A DNA stretch of 64,000 nucleotides, taken from the NCBI GenBank assembly GCA_904397815.1, contig CAJFOT010000113.1, positions 16,642 to 80,641 of the forward strand, written 5' to 3'. A program made the translations under genes and the position numbers. Of this stretch, positions 12,798 through 22,263 are shown piece by piece. Position 1 is the first letter of the stretch. Every line of letters starts with the position of its first letter. A model generated the notes under the pieces. It was not told the DNA's origin. It ran no database searches and saw only the letters and a program-made list of their open reading frames with translations. The DNA is from Candidatus Paralachnospira sangeri. GTDB taxonomy: Bacteria; Bacillota; Clostridia; Lachnospirales; Lachnospiraceae.

Positions 12798-12838
12798 AAA
12801 TAAAAGAAAGAGCATTTCTTCTGCCCTTTCTTTTGTTT
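12798..12838 (-). terminator. U-rich hairpin in the atp operon leader (terminator/attenuator candidate)
   Basis: Minus strand AAAAGAAAGGGC-N9-GCTCTTTCTTTT followed by T-rich sequence, upstream of atpB. Confidence 0.45.
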
Positions 12839-13080
12839 TTTGTTTATTTTTTCTATAGTTTTATGAAATATTCATGACTTTTTATATATTTTTTATCTTG
12901 TATATTTTTCAATACAAATGAAATCTATCCCTGAGTCAGTTTCTTTATCAACAGTGCAAAAAAAAATCTTGTGAAAATAGTAAGAAATTTATGTGTTTTC
13001 ACTCTGAGGGCTGCGCAACCCGGCAGGTATCAGCAGCCGCAGCAGAACGCTGTATCCGGACAGCCCTGTCCCTTAACGCC

Positions 13081-13172
13081 TTTGTTCCCGGCCTGAATAA
13101 ATTCTAAGCAGCCAGGCGAACCTTTTTCCGTTCGGGTCGCCTGGCGCAAGCCCCCCCTGAACAAAAATATGT
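13081..13172. repeat. Copy of a dispersed intergenic repeat with internal stem-loop
   Basis: TTTGTTCCCGGCCTGAATAAATTCTAAGC recurs inverted at 27033-27063; stem GCCAGGCGAACC (13111-13122)/GGGTCGCCTGGC (13134-13145); tail CCCCCTGAACAAAAATATGTC resembles 27213-27234. Confidence 0.65.
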
Positions 13173-13174
13173 CG

Positions 13175-14578
13175 TTACCTCTCGTCCTCAACCACCGGAA
13201 CCGGGTCTTCATCCCAGACATCCAGGTTATGAATATATTTTTTCGTCTCCTTTGATATCACATTTGACAGCAGCAGTACGGCAATCAGATTTGGCACTGC
13301 CATCAGCGCGTTCAGAATGTCTGCGATATCCCAGACAATATCCAGCGCTACCACCGGCGCGATAGCCGCTACCGCTACATAGAGGACGCGGTAGGGAAGC
13401 AGCCCCTTCTTTCCCGCAAAGTACTCAACTGCTCTCTCCCCGTAATAAGCCCAGCCTAAAACAGTAGAAAAGGCAAAGCAGATAATACCGAGGGTCAGCA
13501 CAACCGGTCCGAAGTAAGGGATCTGACCGAAGGCCAGTGTCGTCAGAACGCCGCCGTCAGAAATATCTCCCATGTTAATTGCCGGATTTTTCATAATCGT
13601 CGTTACCAGCACCAGTCCGGTCATCAGACAGACTACTACCGTATCCCAGAAAGTGCCTGTGGAGGATACCAGAGCCTGGCGCACAGGGTTTCTCGTCTGA
13701 GCCGCGGCAGCCGCAATCGGCGCAGATCCCATACCGGATTCATTGGAAAACAGACCTCTGGCGGTACCATAGCGCATGGCCGCCATAATGCCCGTACCCA
13801 CCAGGCCGCCGGCAGCCGCTCCCGGCTGAAATGCCAGCCGGATAATGGTCTGAATAGCCGGTATAACAAAATCATAATTGATGCCCAGAATAATCAGACA
13901 GCCCGCCACATAAAAAATCGCCATAAAAGGCACCAGCTTTTCGCAGACATTCGCGATCGATTTGATGCCGCCGAAAATCACCACGCCAGTCAGCGCGGCC
14001 ACAATCAGGCCGATGATCCAGCCCGGAATGCCGACATTCTCTTCCACAATATTCGCAATGGCGTTCACCTGAGTCGCGCAGCCGATACCGAAGGAAGCAA
14101 CTCCCGCAAAGACTGCGAAAAGCATCCCCAGAACAACGCCCAGTTTTTTCCATTTCAATCCTCTGGAAAGAGCGTACATGGCGCCGCCCTGCATACGGCC
14201 GTCCTTTTTCTTCACCCTGTATTTCACGGCAATCAGAGACTCTGCGTATTTCGTGGCAATGCCGAACACGCCTGACAGCCAGCACCAGAGCACAGCGCCC
14301 GGTCCTCCCAGCGCCACAGCAGTGCCCACGCCCACGATATTTCCGGTTCCGATGGTCGCCGCCAGCGCAGTAGTCAGCGCACCGAAATTTGACACTTCAC
14401 CCTCTGCGTCAGGATCCTTTGTCACAGAAAGCTTAATCCCTTTTGTAATAGAATACCGCTGGATAAAGCCCGTCTTAAAGGTCATAAAAATGTGGGTGCC
14501 CAAAAGCAGAATGATCAGCCACCACCCCCAGACTGCATCGTCAATTGCAGTAATCACATTCCCGATTGTTTCCATCAT
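13175..14578 (-). CDS. Sodium:alanine/glycine symporter (AGCS family)
   Basis: Polytopic; GTGNIVGVGTAVALGGPGAVLW, NESGMGSAPIAAAAAQT motifs. Confidence 0.93.
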   Translation of the reverse strand: MMETIGNVITAIDDAVWGWWLIILLLGTHIFMTFKTGFIQRYSITKGIKLSVTKDPDAEGEVSNFGALTTALAATIGTGNIVGVGTAVALGGPGAVLWCWLSGVFGIATKYAESLIAVKYRVKKKDGRMQGGAMYALSRGLKWKKLGVVLGMLFAVFAGVASFGIGCATQVNAIANIVEENVGIPGWIIGLIVAALTGVVIFGGIKSIANVCEKLVPFMAIFYVAGCLIILGINYDFVIPAIQTIIRLAFQPGAAAGGLVGTGIMAAMRYGTARGLFSNESGMGSAPIAAAAAQTRNPVRQALVSSTGTFWDTVVVCLMTGLVLVTTIMKNPAINMGDISDGGVLTTLAFGQIPYFGPVVLTLGIICFAFSTVLGWAYYGERAVEYFAGKKGLLPYRVLYVAVAAIAPVVALDIVWDIADILNALMAVPNLIAVLLLSNVISKETKKYIHNLDVWDEDPVPVVEDER

Positions 14579-14671
14579 AAATGAGTTTCTCCTTTCCTGC
14601 CTCCCTTTTCTTCTGACAGTATTATACACCATCTGCTAAATTACGTAAAACAAAATTCGAAAATTTTTTCG

Positions 14672-15661
14672 CTAATTCCACATTTGTCGTATTTTTTCCT
14701 GTACTTTTTTGTCTCTGGAGATGGCAAAAAGGATAATGACGCATTTGATAATTCTCTGCCAGTAATAAGGAACCCCCACATATCCCATATAATTCTGCAG
14801 GATTCCCCACAGATAGGCGCCGGCCATCGCCCGCAGCACAGAAGCTTTTCCGCCGGAAATCCGGTTTCCGCCCAGCAGATTGCCGACGATGCCGTCATAG
14901 GCATAGCTGGACCCTGTCGTCATCGAGCCATAGCCCACTCTGGCTGTATAGACAACGCCGATAATGCCCGCCACCACGCCGACAATGCAGTAGTTGATAA
15001 AGATGATCTGTCTTACGTTAATCCCTGCTGCCCAGGCTGTGGACTCCCTGTATCCCGCTGCCAGCAGATATCTGCCGTAAAGTGTATTGTTCAGCAGAAA
15101 CTGAAGCACCGCCGCCACAGCCAACAGAATCCATACATACAGCGGCACATACAAAAATTCACTCTGTGCCAGCGGCTGAAGAGCTGTCGTTCTCAGAATA
15201 AAACCTCCGCTGCCTACAATATAGGACAGCCCCTCAAAGCCAATCTGTGTTGCCAACGTCACATAAAAAGATGCAAGCCCCTTCACCCCTACAAACCAGC
15301 CGTTCACCATTCCCATCAGCAGCCCCGCCGCCACCGGCCCCACTACAGCCAGAGGGACGCTGCATCCTTTATACAGCAATAGCGCACAGGTCATATTGGC
15401 CACCGCGACAGCCGCGCCAATAGACAGGTCAAAATGGCCGGCTGCCATCACCAATGCCACACAGCCACTGACAGCAGCAACCGTAGCAATCTGATTTGCA
15501 ATCAGCAAAAGATTCGAACTGGTAAAAAAACCGGGCGCATACAGCCACGCTGCTGCAATCCCCCCAAAAAGCACCAAAACAAAACGATATTCACGCACCA
15601 CCCGGCGGTTAAAGCCATTTCTCATTATAAAACTGTTTTTCAAAAAACGATATATGCCCAT
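14672..15661 (-). CDS. RbsC-like ABC transporter permease
   Basis: FDLSIGAAVAVANM and LLGGNRISGGKASVLRAMAGAYLWGILQN motifs; start set at MGIYRFLKN. Confidence 0.88.
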   Translation of the reverse strand: MGIYRFLKNSFIMRNGFNRRVVREYRFVLVLFGGIAAAWLYAPGFFTSSNLLLIANQIATVAAVSGCVALVMAAGHFDLSIGAAVAVANMTCALLLYKGCSVPLAVVGPVAAGLLMGMVNGWFVGVKGLASFYVTLATQIGFEGLSYIVGSGGFILRTTALQPLAQSEFLYVPLYVWILLAVAAVLQFLLNNTLYGRYLLAAGYRESTAWAAGINVRQIIFINYCIVGVVAGIIGVVYTARVGYGSMTTGSSYAYDGIVGNLLGGNRISGGKASVLRAMAGAYLWGILQNYMGYVGVPYYWQRIIKCVIILFAISRDKKVQEKIRQMWN

Positions 15662-15704
15662 GTTTTTCACCTGCCGTCTCTTTTCTCTGTATCCTCTCCG
15701 CGCT

Positions 15705-17132
15705 TCACTTTCCATAGCGCAGCAGACCCTGCGGGTCATAAACCTTATCGCAGATCTCCATCGCCTCCTGCTCCCGGTTCATGCAGTACAACACGGCGAT
15801 TCCCCGCTGCCTGCATACATTCAGCAGCTGATACAGATAATTCTTTTCTACCTCGTCCGATGTCTCCAGCACTGTGCTGAGCACCAGCAGGCCCGGCCGG
15901 GCCGCCGCCCAGGACAGCAGAGGAAACATAATATTCCTCAGATGGTCTGTCTGCTGCAGTTCCATAATGGTCTGGTTCGTAGAAATACGCCAGGCATGGG
16001 CATTTTCATCCGCGATAAACCGAAGAATTCTCCAGTTCAGGAATCCCATCCTGGTATGATCCCGATAACTCCTGATCATCAGATTTTCATACACGGACAG
16101 ATCAGGAAAGTTCAAATCATTTCCCTGGGCATAGCTCACACAGCCCACACCATATCTGGAAGGCATCTTCCATTTCCGGGCATCCATCCACCGGTTTTTT
16201 ACCCAGAGGCGCCCCTCCATTGCACGTTCTCCCTCCATTGCCTCAAACAATGCCAGCGCAGTCTGGCTGTCCGCATAAACGCCCGCGATTTCACCCTTAT
16301 GAATTTCCAGATCCAGATACAGCTGTGTCCCGGATACATGAAGCTGTTTCGCGCAGAAAACCAGGTCATTCCGCCTCGGCTTATGCAGTTCTATTGTGGG
16401 ATTTTCTCTTTTTTTCATTAAAATGCTCTGAATCATCTGAGAATCGTAATCCTTCCTGTCCATCACGCCGGCCACTTTTCCTGCCGTAATGATTGCCATC
16501 CGGTCTGCGGCAGCCATCAGGTTGCTGACAGAGGTATCCATGTAAATGACGGAAATATCCATTTCCTTCAATTTTATCAGCCACAGTCGGAAGATGTCCA
16601 GCTCCTCCGTGGAAAATTCCCTCCCCACCTGATAAAAGATCACGATTTTGGCATGGTTGTATATCGCCCTGGCGATTTCCACCTGGCACCGTTCAAAAGA
16701 ACTCATCTCCCCGATTCTGCTGTTCAGAGAAATCGGTATCTCATTTTCCTCCAGGAATTCCATCATCCGCCGCTGCAGCTTCCTGCGGCTGACAAAAAAA
16801 TCCGGACCGGCGAAGGAGTGAATCCCGCCGATATTTTCCGCGACAGTCAGATTGGAAAACAGAGCGGATTCCTTCTGAATCAGGTAAATCCCCTTCTGAC
16901 GGGCTTCCATCATATTTTTAAAGGAAACCTTCTGCCCGTCATACCAGAATGTTCCCGTGTCTGCCTGGTCCTGGCCGCTGAGCAGCTCGCACAGAGACAG
17001 CAGACTGCTGTCGTTCTTTCCCAGAATGCCAAGGGTTTCCATCTCAAACAGCGTCAGAGCCACATGGCGCAGAACCCGCTGATGGTTTTTCCGCTTGCAT
17101 ATATTGTACAGATACAGCAATTCCCTTTTCAT
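15705..17132 (-). CDS. RbsA-like duplicated ABC ATPase lacking catalytic motifs (pseudo-ATPase)
   Basis: Full-length two-NBD layout, but P-loop reads GKNDSSLLSL, Walker B KIVIFYQVG, signature MSSFERCQ, H-switch YMDTS; second NBD equally eroded. Confidence 0.8.
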   Translation of the reverse strand: MKRELLYLYNICKRKNHQRVLRHVALTLFEMETLGILGKNDSSLLSLCELLSGQDQADTGTFWYDGQKVSFKNMMEARQKGIYLIQKESALFSNLTVAENIGGIHSFAGPDFFVSRRKLQRRMMEFLEENEIPISLNSRIGEMSSFERCQVEIARAIYNHAKIVIFYQVGREFSTEELDIFRLWLIKLKEMDISVIYMDTSVSNLMAAADRMAIITAGKVAGVMDRKDYDSQMIQSILMKKRENPTIELHKPRRNDLVFCAKQLHVSGTQLYLDLEIHKGEIAGVYADSQTALALFEAMEGERAMEGRLWVKNRWMDARKWKMPSRYGVGCVSYAQGNDLNFPDLSVYENLMIRSYRDHTRMGFLNWRILRFIADENAHAWRISTNQTIMELQQTDHLRNIMFPLLSWAAARPGLLVLSTVLETSDEVEKNYLYQLLNVCRQRGIAVLYCMNREQEAMEICDKVYDPQGLLRYGK

Positions 17133-17149
17133 CCTGTCACATCCTCTCC

Positions 17150-18142
17150 CTACATCCTGGGTACCATAACCTCCACCGTGGTCCCCACCCCCTCTGTGCT
17201 GAACACATGCAGCCCGTAGCCGTCGCCGAAGTAGTGATGAATCCGCTGATTCAGATTCGACAGAGTATTAGGCACCGCGCCGGCGCTTTCTTTTGCCATA
17301 GACCAGGGTTTGGGATGGTACAGTTCCTGCTGCAGCTTTTCCAGCGCTTCCGGCGGCATTCCCACGCCATCGTCTGTCACCACGATCAGCATCCGGCTCT
17401 GGGTGGCCGTCACCTTCAGACGGATCGTCCCCCCGCCCCGTTTTTTCTCCAGTCCATGCATAATCGCGTTTTCCACGATGGGGGAGAGGGTCAGAACCGG
17501 CAGGATACAGTCCCGCACATCCTCCTCATCATATTCCGCCTCGAAACGGTACAGATTGCCGAAGCGGTACCGCTGGATCAGCATATAGTTGTCCACATAG
17601 GACATTTCCTCCCGGAAGGTGGCCATCTCCCCCGTCCGGTTGATCCGGAACCGGAAGAGCATGGCCAGCGCTTCCACGATATCCACGATGTCCTGCCCGC
17701 CATAATCCAGGGCTTTCGCCCGTATGGTCTCCAGCGTATTATAGAAAAAATGAGGGCTGATCTGGTTCTGCAGCGCGTTAAATTCCGCCTGCATGTGAAG
17801 CATTTTGATCTTATAGGGATTATAGTCCTCCGCCACCAGCTCTTCCAGGGCATGGTCCAGCTCTTCCAGCGGCCGCATACAGTCTTCCAGGGTCACTTTC
17901 CTCGGCTCATCCCCTTCCAGCTTCATACGGATCCAGGACAGTCTCTGCCGGAATGCCCGGAAGAAAAACCAGGCCGTCGAGCACACGGCCAGCACCAGAC
18001 AGAATGTCAGCAGCGCCAGAACCGTCCTGCCGGGCGGCCTGCCGTTCAGGGCCGCTCCCCACACAGAGACCAGCAGGATCAGACATACGGCCATCAGAAA
18101 AAAGAGATGGCCGGGAGCCCATTTTGAAAATTTTCCGTTCAA
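17150..18142 (-). CDS. LytS/YesM-type sensor histidine kinase
   Basis: SPHFFYNTLETIRAKA H-box, SPIVENAIMHG N-box, DDGVGMP G-box; two N-terminal TMs with a very short loop. Confidence 0.92.
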   Translation of the reverse strand: MNGKFSKWAPGHLFFLMAVCLILLVSVWGAALNGRPPGRTVLALLTFCLVLAVCSTAWFFFRAFRQRLSWIRMKLEGDEPRKVTLEDCMRPLEELDHALEELVAEDYNPYKIKMLHMQAEFNALQNQISPHFFYNTLETIRAKALDYGGQDIVDIVEALAMLFRFRINRTGEMATFREEMSYVDNYMLIQRYRFGNLYRFEAEYDEEDVRDCILPVLTLSPIVENAIMHGLEKKRGGGTIRLKVTATQSRMLIVVTDDGVGMPPEALEKLQQELYHPKPWSMAKESAGAVPNTLSNLNQRIHHYFGDGYGLHVFSTEGVGTTVEVMVPRM

Positions 18143-18160
18143 CTAGACACCTCATTTCCG

Positions 18161-19774
18161 CTATTGCGCGTAATATTTCCGGTATTCCGCCGGCTTCACC
18201 CCGGTCGCCTTAAAAAACAGCCGGCTGAAATACTTTTCATCGATATATCCCACCTGCTCCGCCACCTTTTTCACCGGCAGATTAGTCGTTCTCAGCAGTT
18301 CCTTTGCCTTGCCGATCCGCACATTCTGCAGATAGGCGGTGAACTTTTCCCCGGTCTGCTCCTTAAATACAGCGCTGAAATAAATCGGATTCAGGGACAC
18401 CACCTCAGCCGTCTCATTCAGGCCGATCGGCCTGGAATAATTTTCATTGACAAAGGCCTTCGCCGTTTTAATGACTTTGCTTTCACTTCGGTGAAAAAGT
18501 TCATCATAGTAGCGTATCCGCTCTGCCAGCCAGTCCTCCAGCTTCCGTATCACATGCTCCAGGCAGGAACAGTTGTCCAGCACTTCCTGGATGCCCTCCC
18601 CCGCCTCCGTCTCTACGGCGGTATCCGCCATTGAAATCAGTTCCGCCTCTGTCAGTTCCATAAACTGCTCCGCCATTGCGTAATAATAGCCGCCCTTTCC
18701 CTCCGGCACTCTGACAGTCTCAAATAAACGCTTCATCTCCATGACAGCAGCTTCCTCATCCAATTTCTGAAGAGCACCGAAATACCGCTCCATCATCTCT
18801 CCGTTCAGCAGCTTTTCCCCGTTCCAGTACTTCCGGCTTTCATACTCCAGTATCTTACCTGCCCCAAACTCGATCCTGCCATGGAGGGTAATCAGGGCGT
18901 GCAGAAAGGAAAGCGGCGCCTCCGCCAGGGTCTCCTGCCGGGAACCGATGCAGATGGTCGCCGTCAGATGACCTTCATATTTATAATTTTCTTCTTTGAT
19001 ATATATATTGTATCGCTTATGCAGGGTGTCCCACATCTCACTGGTAACATTGTGGCACAGAAGAATATATCCCTTATTTCCATCGGTAATATATTCCATA
19101 TCCGCGCACAGGCTCTCTGCCCCCTGCATCACATACCGGCTCACGTCCCGGGTATATTTACTGACATCCTGAGCTGTGATGCCCTCCTGCCAGTCAAAAT
19201 GATCGATTTTCACCACAATTCCCTGCACATACCGGTAGCTGCCGTCGAAGCAGTCCGGCGACGCGAGAAACTCCTCCGCCGCGTCTGTCATATCCAGCGC
19301 CCGGCTGACCGCCGACTGCAGCCAGCTCTTTTTTCTGACGGAACGGTTTTCCTCATCTATCCTCTGCCTGCGGGCTGTCTGCGTGATCTCCCGCGCCCCG
19401 CTTCCCTCCCGCCGCTTTTCCATCAGTTTCTCCAGCGCTTCCAGGAGCTCTGACTGGCGGATCGGCTTCAGCAGATACTCTGTCACGCCCAGCTTCAGCG
19501 CATGGTAGGCATATTCAAAATCCTGGTAACCGCTGATCATAATAAAGTCCATATCCGGATACCGCTCCTTCATCTGCCGCACCATGTCCAGGCCAGACAG
19601 CTCCGGCATACGGATATCACTGATAACCACATCGGGACGCAGCTGGCTGGCCAGCTCCAGGGCCTCTTCGCTGCTCTGTGTCGCCGCCACGATCTCCATC
19701 TCCGGGCTGGTGATGAAATGTCTCAGTAAATTCAGCACGCTCCGCTCATCATCCACCAATAAAATCTTTATCAT
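18161..19774 (-). CDS. Response regulator with AraC-type HTH (YesN-like)
   Basis: VVISDIRMPELSG receiver phosphosite; C-terminal AraC HTH (VKKVAEQVGYIDEKYFSRLFFKATGVKPAEYRK). Confidence 0.95.
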   Translation of the reverse strand: MIKILLVDDERSVLNLLRHFITSPEMEIVAATQSSEEALELASQLRPDVVISDIRMPELSGLDMVRQMKERYPDMDFIMISGYQDFEYAYHALKLGVTEYLLKPIRQSELLEALEKLMEKRREGSGAREITQTARRQRIDEENRSVRKKSWLQSAVSRALDMTDAAEEFLASPDCFDGSYRYVQGIVVKIDHFDWQEGITAQDVSKYTRDVSRYVMQGAESLCADMEYITDGNKGYILLCHNVTSEMWDTLHKRYNIYIKEENYKYEGHLTATICIGSRQETLAEAPLSFLHALITLHGRIEFGAGKILEYESRKYWNGEKLLNGEMMERYFGALQKLDEEAAVMEMKRLFETVRVPEGKGGYYYAMAEQFMELTEAELISMADTAVETEAGEGIQEVLDNCSCLEHVIRKLEDWLAERIRYYDELFHRSESKVIKTAKAFVNENYSRPIGLNETAEVVSLNPIYFSAVFKEQTGEKFTAYLQNVRIGKAKELLRTTNLPVKKVAEQVGYIDEKYFSRLFFKATGVKPAEYRKYYAQ

Positions 19775-19863
19775 CCGGTTCTTCCTCTCTGTTCAATCCT
19801 TCTATGCCTGCGCAAAGAAAACATATGTTTCAAAAGAGTATCATAACATATTTTCACCATAAA

Positions 19864-19889
19864 GAAAACAGCGCTTCCGCACTGTTTTC
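19864..19889 (-). terminator. Intrinsic terminator-like hairpin downstream of the esterase/liv block
   Basis: GAAAACAG (19864-19871)/CTGTTTTC (19882-19889). Confidence 0.5.
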
Positions 19890-19908
19890 CCGTGGTATGT
19901 ATGTAAAA

Positions 19909-20775
19909 TTATAGAAACTTTCTGCCTTTCAGTCCTCTCCACTCGTCTGCGTGGGGTACTTTCTCAGTGCCGAAGAAATCCATGGCCTTCTCGATATAGG
20001 GATCCCAGAACCGCCATTCATGGCCCATGCCAGGCTCTTCTTCAAATTTAATATTCATATTTTTTTCCTGACACATCGCTTTAAACGCGGTGTAGTAGTC
20101 ATAGAGAAAGTCTTCTGTTCCGATGCAGAAATACAGCTTCGGCAGCTTTCCCGCCTCATGGAGCGCAATCACCTGTCTCCAGCTGTTCTCCATGGAATCC
20201 TTATACGCCTGGATGCCTCCCGCGTTGTTCACGCCGTTCATCAGCCGGGCGGTATCTCCTCCCATCGCCTGGGTAAACATCTCCTCGTCCGACAGGCTGT
20301 CCAGATCCATGGGCGCATAGGAGAGAACCGCTCCGGCGCCGAAGATCTCCGGACAGTTCAGGGCAAATTTCAGGGCGCCGCCGCCGCCCATAGACAGGCC
20401 GGCCACAAAGTTGTCCTCCGGCTTATCCGATGCCGGCAGCCAGTTGTGCACCAGCGGAACCAGTTCCTCGGTAATCATCCGGAACATGTCAAATCCGGTG
20501 GCGAATCCGGGCCAGTCCCCATAGTTGGAGTTCAGGGCGCTGGGCATCACCACGATCAGCTCCCGCTCTCTGGAGTATACCTCCACCTTGCTCTTTCTCA
20601 GCCAGTCCGTATGATCCCCGTGAGTTCCATGGAGCAGCCAGAGAACTTTATACTTTTTTCCACTCTGAAAAAAATCCTTATTGTCCACTGCCCGGCTCCG
20701 GTCCGGCATGAAAATCGATACCTCCGTGTTTCCTCCCAGATACTGGCTCTCAAAATTCAAATCAATTAATGCCAT
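19909..20775 (-). CDS. Alpha/beta-hydrolase, tributyrin esterase/EstA-like
   Basis: LLHGTHGDHTDW, VAGLSMGGGGALKFAL (GxSxG), GMGHEWRFWD. Confidence 0.88.
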   Translation of the reverse strand: MALIDLNFESQYLGGNTEVSIFMPDRSRAVDNKDFFQSGKKYKVLWLLHGTHGDHTDWLRKSKVEVYSRERELIVVMPSALNSNYGDWPGFATGFDMFRMITEELVPLVHNWLPASDKPEDNFVAGLSMGGGGALKFALNCPEIFGAGAVLSYAPMDLDSLSDEEMFTQAMGGDTARLMNGVNNAGGIQAYKDSMENSWRQVIALHEAGKLPKLYFCIGTEDFLYDYYTAFKAMCQEKNMNIKFEEEPGMGHEWRFWDPYIEKAMDFFGTEKVPHADEWRGLKGRKFL

Positions 20776-20788
20776 CGTTCTTCTCCTC

Positions 20789-21508
20789 TCAGCCTCCCAG
20801 ATAGGCTTTCTTCACATCCTCATTTTTCAGCAGATTCTGACAGGTATCTTCCATCACAATTTCCCCCGTCTGAAGCACATATCCCCGATCGGCAGTGTTC
20901 AGCGCGATCTTGGAGTTCTGTTCCACAAACATGATGGTTACCCCTTCGTCTCTGATTTTTTTGATCGCCTCAAAAATCTCCTGTACCACCAGGGGCGCCA
21001 GGCCCATGGATGGCTCATCCAGCAGCAGCAGCTTCGGATTGCTCAGCATCGCCCGGCCGATGGCCAGCATCTGCTGCTCCCCGCCTGACAGGGAGCCTCC
21101 CAGAGAGTTTTTCCGTTCCTCCAGACGGGGAAACAGTTTAAAAATATCCTCCTGAATTTTCTTCTCCACACTGGCCTTATCCTTAATCAGAAAAGCGCCC
21201 ATCTGAAGATTCTGCACCACATTCAGCTTCGGGAAGATGCACCGTCCCTCCAGTACCTGCGCCATACCTGCGCCGGTGATCTTATGGCCCTTCCAGCCGG
21301 TGATATTTTTCCCGTCAAACAGGATTTCCCCTCTGACTCCTTTCGGATCTGTCAGTCCTGACAGGGTCTGAAGGGTCGTGGTTTTCCCCGCGCCGTTGGA
21401 ACCGATCAGCGTGACCATCTCGCCTTCATCCACATGAAAGCTGACCCCTTTCAGCGCATGGATATTTCCGTAGTAATAATGCAGATCATGTACTTCCAGC
21501 AATGCCAT
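20789..21508 (-). CDS. livF: Branched-chain amino-acid-type ABC transporter ATP-binding protein
   Basis: GSNGAGKTT, LSGGEQQMLAIGRAM, LLLDEPSMGLAP. Confidence 0.93.
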   Translation of the reverse strand: MALLEVHDLHYYYGNIHALKGVSFHVDEGEMVTLIGSNGAGKTTTLQTLSGLTDPKGVRGEILFDGKNITGWKGHKITGAGMAQVLEGRCIFPKLNVVQNLQMGAFLIKDKASVEKKIQEDIFKLFPRLEERKNSLGGSLSGGEQQMLAIGRAMLSNPKLLLLDEPSMGLAPLVVQEIFEAIKKIRDEGVTIMFVEQNSKIALNTADRGYVLQTGEIVMEDTCQNLLKNEDVKKAYLGG

Positions 21509-21510
21509 AG

Positions 21511-22263
21511 TCAGTTACCTCCCAGATAAGCAGTGATCACCTCAGGATTATTCTGTACCTCTTCAGGCTTTCCCTCTGCCAGAAGAAATCCGTCATTCAT
21601 CACATATACATAGTCAGAAATATTCATAATGACATCCATATCATGTTCAATAACCAGAACCGTAATCCCCATGGAGGCGATTTTTTTAATCAGATCATTC
21701 AGCACCACCTTCTCTGTGGCGTTCATGCCCGCTGCCGGTTCATCCAGCAGCAGCACCTTCGGTTCAGTACACAGCGCCCGGGCAATTTCCAGCAGGCGCT
21801 GCTCCCCGTAGGGCAGCTGACCGGCCCGCAGGTCTTTTTTATGCTCCAGGCCCACGATCTTCAGCTTTTCCAGCGCATCCGTCCTGGCCTTTTCCTCCTC
21901 CCGGCGCATCTTCGGCGTACCGAACAATGCGCTGAAAAAACCATAGTTGGTCCGGCAGTGCTTTCCGATCATGGCATTGTCCAGCACAGAAAGACTGTGG
22001 AACAGGTTAATATTCTGATAGGTCCTGGCAATTCCCTCTTCACAGAGCTTAAATCCCCGCCCGTTGGTAATATCCCGGCCTTCATAGTAGATTTTTCCTT
22101 CCGTCACATTCTGTACACCGCTGATACAGTTAAAAAATGTGGTTTTCCCCGCGCCGTTGGGACCGATCAGTCCGGTAATCTGTCCCTTGCGCACATGTAT
22201 GGAGACATGGTTTACCGCCGAAATGCCGCCGAACTGTACCAGCACGTTTTCTGCCTTAATCAT
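21511..22263 (-). CDS. livG: Branched-chain amino-acid-type ABC transporter ATP-binding protein
   Basis: GPNGAGKTTFFNCISG, LLLDEPAAGMNATE. Confidence 0.93.
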   Translation of the reverse strand: MIKAENVLVQFGGISAVNHVSIHVRKGQITGLIGPNGAGKTTFFNCISGVQNVTEGKIYYEGRDITNGRGFKLCEEGIARTYQNINLFHSLSVLDNAMIGKHCRTNYGFFSALFGTPKMRREEEKARTDALEKLKIVGLEHKKDLRAGQLPYGEQRLLEIARALCTEPKVLLLDEPAAGMNATEKVVLNDLIKKIASMGITVLVIEHDMDVIMNISDYVYVMNDGFLLAEGKPEEVQNNPEVITAYLGGN

